This document shows positions 33,880 through 39,331 of a stretch of DNA of 39,331 nucleotides, one piece after another. This stretch comes from SAR202 cluster bacterium. Its GTDB lineage: Bacteria; Chloroflexota; Dehalococcoidia; Lucifugimonadales; UBA6952. Where the stretch lies: the NCBI GenBank assembly GCA_009392515.1, contig VFGE01000018.1, positions 1 to 39,331 of the forward strand, in the 5' to 3' direction. The notes beneath the pieces were generated by a model. The model was given only the letters and a program-made list of their open reading frames with translations. It ran no database searches and was not told the origin of the DNA. The translations under genes and the position numbers were made by a program. Each line of letters opens with the position of its first letter. Within the stretch, counting starts at the first letter, position 1.

Positions 33880-36521
33880 AATATCGCGACCTAATACTCC
33901 CAAATGGATTACAAGTAATCATTTCAGAAAATCACACATTGCCTACAGCTGCAGTAAACTTATGGTACCATGTTGGATCTAAAAATGAACAAATAGGTAA
34001 AACTGGATTCGCCCATCTTTTTGAACATATTATGTTTGAGGGTTCAAAAAATCATGATACTGGATTTTTCCAAGCCATAGAAAAACTTGGAGCATCCCTT
34101 AATGGTTCTACAAATTCTGACCGTACAAATTATTGGGAAAATTTTCCAAGTAATTACTTGGAATATATCCTCTGGTTAGAATCAGACAGAATGGGTTTTT
34201 TGCTTGAAGCATTCGATCAAAAAAAATTCGATACCGAAAAAGACGTAGTTAAGAATGAAAGAAGACAAAGCTATGAAAATAGACCTTATGGGGTGTCACA
34301 TCTTGTATTACAAGAACTCATTTATCCAAGCCCTCATCCATATCATTGGCCAACCATTGGGTATCACGAAGATTTAGATAGTGCCAATTTAGATGATGTC
34401 AAAGATTTTTTTAAAAAATATTATGTGCCAGCTAACGCAAGTATTTCTATAGTAGGAGATATAGACCTAAATAAAACAGAAGAATTAGTATATAAATATT
34501 TTTCAGAAATACCTAAAAGTCCTAGACCAGAAAAACTAAAATCCTACCCTGTACGATTATCAGGAAATATAGAAATGTCGATTTATGACAAAATCACTTT
34601 GCCTGCAATCCAACTAGCTTACCCTACAGTCGAAAAATTCCATAATTATGAAGCTGCCCTAGATCTATTATCAATAATTTTAGGAGACGGTGAAAGCAGT
34701 AGATTACATAAAGCTTTAATTAATCGAGAACAGATCGCAATAGACGTATCGGTTTACCATGATTCAAACGAAATAGCAGGAGATTTTAAAGTTGATGCTG
34801 TTGCTGCTGAGTCGATAGATATTGATAATTTATTAACTAAATTACAAAAAGAATTTGACAACATAGCAAATACACCTTTTACACTTGAAGAGCTCGAACG
34901 ATCTAAAAACAAAATAATAACTGGAAGAGCAAGAAGACTTTCGCGCAATGGGGGATTTGGAGGCAGAGCAGACCTATTAAATTTCTATAATGTTTATCAA
35001 TCCAACCCAAATCTTATCAATACGGATACTTCAAGATACCAAGATGTAACCTTGGAAGACTTAAGTAATGTATTTAATAAATACATATACAATCGTAATC
35101 ATGTAGCATTAAAAACATTACCACAACCTAGTAATGAAAACGTATCTATTCAAGTACCTGAAATTGATCGATCCATACCGCCCCATACAGAACAATCCTC
35201 AGAATATGTGCCAGAAATACCTACCTTACATAGTTTAAAAAATGGTATGAAACTAATTTTTCAACAAAAAACTGATAATGAATTAGTTTCATTTAAACTC
35301 TTAACTCTTGATGGTGCAATGACAGATCCTAAAACAATGTCTGGATTGACAAACCTCACTACAGAATTACTTGCTACAGGTACAGAAAACCGCACAATTA
35401 CAGATATTGCTAATGATTTCGAGTATATAGGCAGTCATTTAAACTATATGACGGGTAGAGAAACTACAGTACTTGATTCTGAATCTCTAAATACGTTATG
35501 GGGGACAGGATTAGAAATAATCGGAGACATATACGAGAATCCAGTCTTCCCAGAGAATGAAATTAAAAGAAAGGTCAAAGAACAAATCACAGAACTATCT
35601 ACTATTAAAGACAGTCCAAACGCATTAGCAAGGATAATTTTTCCTCAAATAATTTATGGGGATGCTTCTCAATTCGGCCATCCAATACTAGGTGCTGCCA
35701 ATAGTCTTTCTGCAATCAAACAACAAGATATTATTAAACATCATAAATCAAGAGATACAAATGAAACATTTCTTATAGTAACTGGCAATACGACACTTGA
35801 AGAAATAGAAAAATATTCAGATCGAGCCTTTAAGCAGAAATATAACACAATTGATAAGAAGCATTCTCCTAATATCGAACTTGAAAAACTTCCTATATAC
35901 AATATAGTTGATCTCCCTGGAGCCCCTCAAACTGTTATACGTGTAGGCTTCCCATGGAAAGGACGTAAGGACAGTCAATATTATGCTGCAACAGTTTTAA
36001 ATCAAATACTCGGGGGGCAGTTTACTTCCCGTATAAATACAAATCTACGACAAGACAAAGGTTACACCTATGGGTTTCATTCATGGTTTGATTGGTCCGA
36101 GAACCATTCAATTTATTCAACTGGAGGATCTGTACAAACGAGCACAACTATGGCCTCGCTTCAAGAAATATATAAAGAAATCGAAGAATTTAAAACTTCT
36201 CGCATCCCTCAAAAAGAAGAGTTTGAAGAAGCAAAATCATCTTTAATTCGGCAATATCCATCTGCATTTGAATCGAACTCATCAGTAAATAATATTTTAA
36301 CAAACATTGCTTTACATAGTTTGGGAACAGATTATTATCAAAACTATTGTCAAAATATTGAAAAAGTAACTATCGATGAAGTAATGCAAGTAGCAAAGGA
36401 ATTACTGTCTATTCAATCTATTATTATATTGATTGTTGGGGATAAGACAGTTATCGAAAACGATAAGAATAAATTAGATATTACATTTACAGATATAACT
36501 GAAAAATACATTCAAAAATAA
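33870..36521 (+). CDS. M16-family zinc peptidase, both halves fused
   Basis: Zinc metallopeptidase of 883 residues made of two M16 modules in one chain. The first has the inverted zinc motif HLFEH (His49, Glu52, His53) and the third ligand Glu130 in KNERRQ. The second half (from about 450, ending with the KGYTYGFHSWFDW arginine/tyrosine-type loop) lacks HxxEH, having MSGLTNLTTELLATG at that place, and so is the non-catalytic partner. In many bacteria the two halves are separate proteins. There is no signal peptide, so a cytoplasmic peptide-degrading role is likely. Its ATG lies inside the end of the Ldh2 gene. A hairpin follows the stop. Confidence 0.93.
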   Translation: MEIKYRDLILPNGLQVIISENHTLPTAAVNLWYHVGSKNEQIGKTGFAHLFEHIMFEGSKNHDTGFFQAIEKLGASLNGSTNSDRTNYWENFPSNYLEYILWLESDRMGFLLEAFDQKKFDTEKDVVKNERRQSYENRPYGVSHLVLQELIYPSPHPYHWPTIGYHEDLDSANLDDVKDFFKKYYVPANASISIVGDIDLNKTEELVYKYFSEIPKSPRPEKLKSYPVRLSGNIEMSIYDKITLPAIQLAYPTVEKFHNYEAALDLLSIILGDGESSRLHKALINREQIAIDVSVYHDSNEIAGDFKVDAVAAESIDIDNLLTKLQKEFDNIANTPFTLEELERSKNKIITGRARRLSRNGGFGGRADLLNFYNVYQSNPNLINTDTSRYQDVTLEDLSNVFNKYIYNRNHVALKTLPQPSNENVSIQVPEIDRSIPPHTEQSSEYVPEIPTLHSLKNGMKLIFQQKTDNELVSFKLLTLDGAMTDPKTMSGLTNLTTELLATGTENRTITDIANDFEYIGSHLNYMTGRETTVLDSESLNTLWGTGLEIIGDIYENPVFPENEIKRKVKEQITELSTIKDSPNALARIIFPQIIYGDASQFGHPILGAANSLSAIKQQDIIKHHKSRDTNETFLIVTGNTTLEEIEKYSDRAFKQKYNTIDKKHSPNIELEKLPIYNIVDLPGAPQTVIRVGFPWKGRKDSQYYAATVLNQILGGQFTSRINTNLRQDKGYTYGFHSWFDWSENHSIYSTGGSVQTSTTMASLQEIYKEIEEFKTSRIPQKEEFEEAKSSLIRQYPSAFESNSSVNNILTNIALHSLGTDYYQNYCQNIEKVTIDEVMQVAKELLSIQSIIILIVGDKTVIENDKNKLDITFTDITEKYIQK

Positions 36522-36550
36522 AAGGCCAGGTTACGGACACCTGACCTTTT
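36520..36550 (+). terminator. Intrinsic terminator after the M16 peptidase gene
   Basis: AAAAGG-C-CAGGT (36520-36531) pairs with ACCTG-A-CCTTTT (36539-36550) around a 7-base loop, with one C/A mismatch. The hairpin starts in the stop codon of the M16 gene and ends in TTTT. The opposite strand also reads into a T-rich tract, so it may work in both directions. Confidence 0.7.
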
Positions 36551-36672
36551 CACACTACTTATAGTAACTACCAAGGATTGCTTAGTACATATTCACAATA
36601 ACATCAAGTTTCGAATATGTCCAATATTTTTTTAATCAGCATTATTAATTACTCAATCTCATCTAAATTATT
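36551..36672. other. Intergenic region between convergent genes
   Basis: These 122 bases separate the M16 terminator and the stop of the ankyrin lipoprotein gene. They are AT-rich and I see no open frame, RNA gene or second convincing hairpin. Confidence 0.6.
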
Positions 36673-37212
36673 CTATAAATCAGATGCACTTAAAGCATTT
36701 TTATTTGATAAGGCAGTTATAATTTCATTAATTATAGAAAGTTTTTTCTCATCCTTTATATTAATTACTTTTGTATAATTGGCTGTATCCAATGGTGTCG
36801 TTCCATTTCCATCTACATAATTTATTTCTGCTCCAGAGTCAATTAATAAATCAACCATTTCTTTTTGAAGAAAAAATACTGCCCAATGTAATGGTGTAGC
36901 TTTATCTTTATTATTGGCTTCTAAGTTTATATCTGCACCATTAGAAAGTAGAAGATCTACAATTTCAACATTTCCTTTAACTACTGCCAGATGTAATGGA
37001 TGAGCACCTGCTAATGGTATTCCAACTGGAACAGGGTAATTATTTATATTTGTGCCCGTATCTATGTGTTGTTGTACAATTTCAATATTTTCTTTATCGA
37101 TTGCAGTCAATAAATCAATAGAAGGAGTTGAATTTTTAGTATTATCACTACAAGACAAAGTAACGATCATAATACTTGTAAGTAAAAACAAAGCTACGAG
37201 CCGATTGAACAT
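36673..37212 (-). CDS. Ankyrin-repeat lipoprotein
   Basis: The 179-residue protein starts with a type II signal peptide: Arg4, a hydrophobic core VALFLLTSIMIV, and TLSC with Cys21 as the lipidated residue. The lipobox is imperfect, with Thr rather than Leu at -3. Three to four ankyrin repeats follow (about 35-150), with HPLHLAVVKGNVEIVDLLLS and TPLHWAVFFLQKEMVDLLID as the clearest, then GTTPLDTANYT. Ankyrin repeats bind proteins, so an envelope-anchored adaptor is likely. ATG 37212 is chosen because AAGGAAG precedes it; a TTG at 37233 would overlap the aminotransferase stop and has no ribosome site. It is 13 bases downstream of the aminotransferase gene. Confidence 0.87.
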   Translation of the reverse strand: MFNRLVALFLLTSIMIVTLSCSDNTKNSTPSIDLLTAIDKENIEIVQQHIDTGTNINNYPVPVGIPLAGAHPLHLAVVKGNVEIVDLLLSNGADINLEANNKDKATPLHWAVFFLQKEMVDLLIDSGAEINYVDGNGTTPLDTANYTKVINIKDEKKLSIINEIITALSNKNALSASDL

Positions 37213-37225
37213 ATACTTCCTTATA

Positions 37226-38584
37226 CTAACCAAGTTGATTAGATAATTTACCTAAAATCAAATCCATTCTTCCGATAAATTCATCAATTTCATCACTAGT
37301 AATACACAATGGTGGCGACATAGGTATCACATCACCTACACGGCCTAAAAGTGCATGTTCTCTCATTAAAACCGCACCTTTCTTTGCTAGTTCATCTTCC
37401 TTGGAAAATTTTTCTTTTGTTGATCTATCCTTTACCAATTCAATAGCGCAAAGGAGTCCAAGACCACCACGAATATCTCCTACAATTTCATGTTTTCTAA
37501 GAGTTTGTAGTTTTTCGTACAGATAATCCCCCATAACACGAGAGTTTTCAACCATTCCTTCATTGATCATAATATCTAAATTTGTAATGGCTGCAGCACA
37601 TGCAACAGGATTTCCCCCAAATGTAATAAGGCTTCTGAAAGTTTTATCATCATCCCCGATAAAAGCATCTGCTACTTTTTTTGAAGCGATTGTTGCACCA
37701 ATAGGTATATATCCGCTAGTCAAACCCTTCGCAACAGTCATAATATCTGGCGTTATACCCCAATGCTCAACAGCAAACATTTTGCCAGTTCTTCCAAATC
37801 CAGTTATCACTTCATCACAAATCAACAAAACTCCATATTTATCACATATTTCACGTACTAAAGGCCAATATCTAGGATCGGGAATGTGAATTCCGTTAGC
37901 AGCTGAAATTGGCTCTCCTATAACAGCAGCTACAGACTCAGGTCCTTCGTGCAATATTGCGCGCTCAATGTCATATGCACATTCTATTGGATCCTGATAT
38001 ATATCACGATAATTATCAACATTAGAAACATGGATATTACCTGGCATCAAGGGACCATAATCACCTGGAGCACCAACTCCTCCTCCTCCAAGACTTATGC
38101 ATGCATGAGTAGCTCCGTGATACGAGCCTCTTCGGCTAATTACTTTCCAACGTGATTGTCCGTTGTTACTATGATATTTTTTTGCCATTTTCAAAGCTGT
38201 TTCAACCGCCTCTGAGCCACCACTGACAAAATAAATACGGCTTTCTTTATCTGGTGTCAAAGACGCTAATTTACCCGATAATTCAACAGTAGCCGGGCTA
38301 ACTGTACCACCTGGTGAATAGGAAACTTGTGTCATTTGTTTATAAACAGCTTCTGCTATTTCATTTCGACCATGGCCTATATTTTTTAACCACATACCAG
38401 CTATGGTATCAAACCATTTTACCCCTTTTAAATCTTCGACCCAGACACCACTGGCTTCTCCAACGAGGGTAATACCAGTGTCATCAGAAAGATCTCCCGC
38501 TTGTCTGGAGTGGGGCCAAAAATGAGCTGATGCAATATCTTTTAAATTTTCTAAATCTTCCCCAGTTCTTGTATCTAGAGCCAT
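37226..38584 (-). CDS. Class III (omega-type) aminotransferase
   Basis: PLP-dependent fold-type I aminotransferase, 452 residues. YFVSGGSEAVETALK (118-132) binds the cofactor phosphate, RGSYHGATHAC stacks on the ring, Asp257 in LICDEVITGFGRTG contacts the pyridine nitrogen, and Lys286 in MTVAKGLTSGY forms the Schiff base. The N terminus (HFWPHSRQ) and the length resemble omega-amino acid:pyruvate or taurine/adenosylmethionine-like transaminases. The amino donor is not determinable. It is the first gene of a two-gene unit with the ankyrin lipoprotein, divergent from mutS. Confidence 0.93.
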   Translation of the reverse strand: MALDTRTGEDLENLKDIASAHFWPHSRQAGDLSDDTGITLVGEASGVWVEDLKGVKWFDTIAGMWLKNIGHGRNEIAEAVYKQMTQVSYSPGGTVSPATVELSGKLASLTPDKESRIYFVSGGSEAVETALKMAKKYHSNNGQSRWKVISRRGSYHGATHACISLGGGGVGAPGDYGPLMPGNIHVSNVDNYRDIYQDPIECAYDIERAILHEGPESVAAVIGEPISAANGIHIPDPRYWPLVREICDKYGVLLICDEVITGFGRTGKMFAVEHWGITPDIMTVAKGLTSGYIPIGATIASKKVADAFIGDDDKTFRSLITFGGNPVACAAAITNLDIMINEGMVENSRVMGDYLYEKLQTLRKHEIVGDIRGGLGLLCAIELVKDRSTKEKFSKEDELAKKGAVLMREHALLGRVGDVIPMSPPLCITSDEIDEFIGRMDLILGKLSNQLG

Positions 38585-38731
38585 AATTACACCTCATAAA
38601 AAGATTTTAAAAGAATAACTTACTACAAATTTGGAAATATTCTATACAAAAATATAGACTAAAACAACTTAAATAACAAAAGTGTTTAATGTAATATATA
38701 TCTATTGAGCAGATCGATCACTGAGTAAAAA
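38585..38731. promoter_or_regulatory. Divergent intergenic region between the aminotransferase and mutS
   Basis: This 147-base AT-rich gap must hold promoters for both divergent genes. I could not single out a convincing -35/-10 pair or operator on either strand. Confidence 0.4.
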
Positions 38732-39331
38732 ATGACTACACCAATTAGACGTCAATATTTATCAATAAAAGCGGAACATAATGACGCACTTCTTTTATTT
38801 CGTATGGGAGATTTTTACGAAACTTTTGACAATGATGCTGAAATTATTTCAAAAGATCTAGATATAGCTTTAACTTCCAGGGAAATGGGTAAAGATAATC
38901 GAGTTCCTTTAGCTGGAATTCCATATCATGCACTCGATTCATATCTGGCAAAACTCATTAATAAAGGTCATAAAATTGCTATTTGTGAACAAATTACAGA
39001 TATAGAAAATAGCTCAGTAAAAGGGTTAATGGATAGAGAAGTAGTTAGAGTTATTACACCTGGCACAATAATTGAACCGTCAATACTTAATGATAAAAAA
39101 AATAACTATATTGTCAGTTTGGTACTAAAAAATAATATAGCAACAATTGCCTTTATAGATACAAGTAGTAGTAATATTATCGAAATAATAGATACTCCTA
39201 GTATAAACCTCCCTTTGGAACTCGACAGAATAAACCCAGCTGAAATTATTAGTTCTGAAGATCAACCAGCCCAGATAAATGAGTTTATTATTACAAATTC
39301 AAATGAAAGCTTTTCTAATGTCGCAAATTCA
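38732..39331 (+). CDS. mutS: DNA mismatch repair protein MutS, N-terminal part (cut by window edge)
   Basis: Mismatch-recognition ATPase. The frame is open for 200 codons from ATG 38732 to the end of the window. The mismatch-binding motif is RMGDFYETF (23-31), with Phe27 and Glu29 corresponding to the Phe and Glu that stack on and contact the mispaired base. It is followed by LTSREMG, RVPLAGIPYHALDSYLAKLI, KIAICEQ and VVRVITPGT, the conserved order of MutS domain I. Domain II begins near residue 115. The clamp and ATPase domains lie outside the window. The N terminus before QYLSIKAEH is short (7 residues), which is within family variation. Confidence 0.95.
   Translation, partial: MTTPIRRQYLSIKAEHNDALLLFRMGDFYETFDNDAEIISKDLDIALTSREMGKDNRVPLAGIPYHALDSYLAKLINKGHKIAICEQITDIENSSVKGLMDREVVRVITPGTIIEPSILNDKKNNYIVSLVLKNNIATIAFIDTSSSNIIEIIDTPSINLPLELDRINPAEIISSEDQPAQINEFIITNSNESFSNVANS

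Noticed and set aside
37563-37889. 108-codon plus-strand open frame
   Set aside because: Antisense to the class III aminotransferase core, including the PLP lysine region.
1-39331. CRISPR arrays, tRNA or rRNA genes, insertion sequences, integrases, attachment-site repeats
   Set aside because: None was recognised on either strand. The accessory gene block at 21876-36521 has no visible mobility genes or flanking repeats, so horizontal transfer is not claimed.

Overview
The window is a gene-dense, AT-rich bacterial chromosome segment with short intergenic gaps; no gene-free stretch exceeds 300 bases. No rRNA, tRNA, CRISPR array, insertion sequence or integrase was seen. The mix of housekeeping genes with many family III (CaiB/BaiF) CoA-transferases, luciferase-like flavin monooxygenases (LLM), a mandelate racemase/muconate lactonizing (enolase superfamily) enzyme, MmgE/PrpD and Ldh2-type dehydrogenases fits an uncultivated marine heterotroph of the SAR202 type (Chloroflexota, Dehalococcoidia), a lineage known for expansions of these families. 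This placement is an inference from gene content, not a phylogeny.

Layout. (1) 1-5112, minus strand: a cofactor operon read right to left, RidA - acpS - nnr (NAD(P)HX repair) - coaX - coaBC - valS (cut by the window edge). (2) 5236-7160, plus: folD-queA, meeting a minus-strand LysR regulator (7149-8048) tail to tail. (3) 8201-8956, plus: a FabG-like reductase, ending 9 bases from the end of gyrA. (4) 8966-19364, minus: two CaiB genes, an LLM oxidoreductase, then thrB - lysC - glycosyltransferase 2 - paired-CxxC protein - SelW-like selenoprotein - degenerate glutamine amidotransferase-like protein - gyrA. (5) 19487-21667, minus: an MMPL/RND exporter ending in a 14-bp perfect hairpin terminator. 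(6) 21876-32722, plus: a ten-gene catabolic operon (alcohol dehydrogenase, two CaiB, crotonase-like protein, MmgE/PrpD, LLM, M20 peptidase, enolase-superfamily enzyme, second LLM, MFS transporter), followed under its own probable promoter by an Ldh2-type dehydrogenase and a fused M16 peptidase (to 36521). (7) 36673-38584, minus: class III aminotransferase and an ankyrin-repeat lipoprotein. (8) 38732 to the end, plus: start of mutS.

The most striking item is at 12269-12544. The visible 64-codon reading frame is the tail of a 91-residue SelW/Rdx-family protein whose CxxU motif is encoded by an in-frame TGA. A good Shine-Dalgarno site lies upstream, and a bacterial-SECIS-like hairpin has its apical loop 19 nt after the TGA. 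Conventional gene calling would miss or truncate it. A second theme is that each of the two adjacent CaiB pairs has one subunit with the family's catalytic Asp and one without, which suggests heteromeric CoA-transferases. The large plus-strand operon looks like an uncharacterised pathway for uptake (MFS), CoA activation, oxidation and hydrolysis of an organic acid or amide-like compound. Its substrate cannot be read from the sequence.
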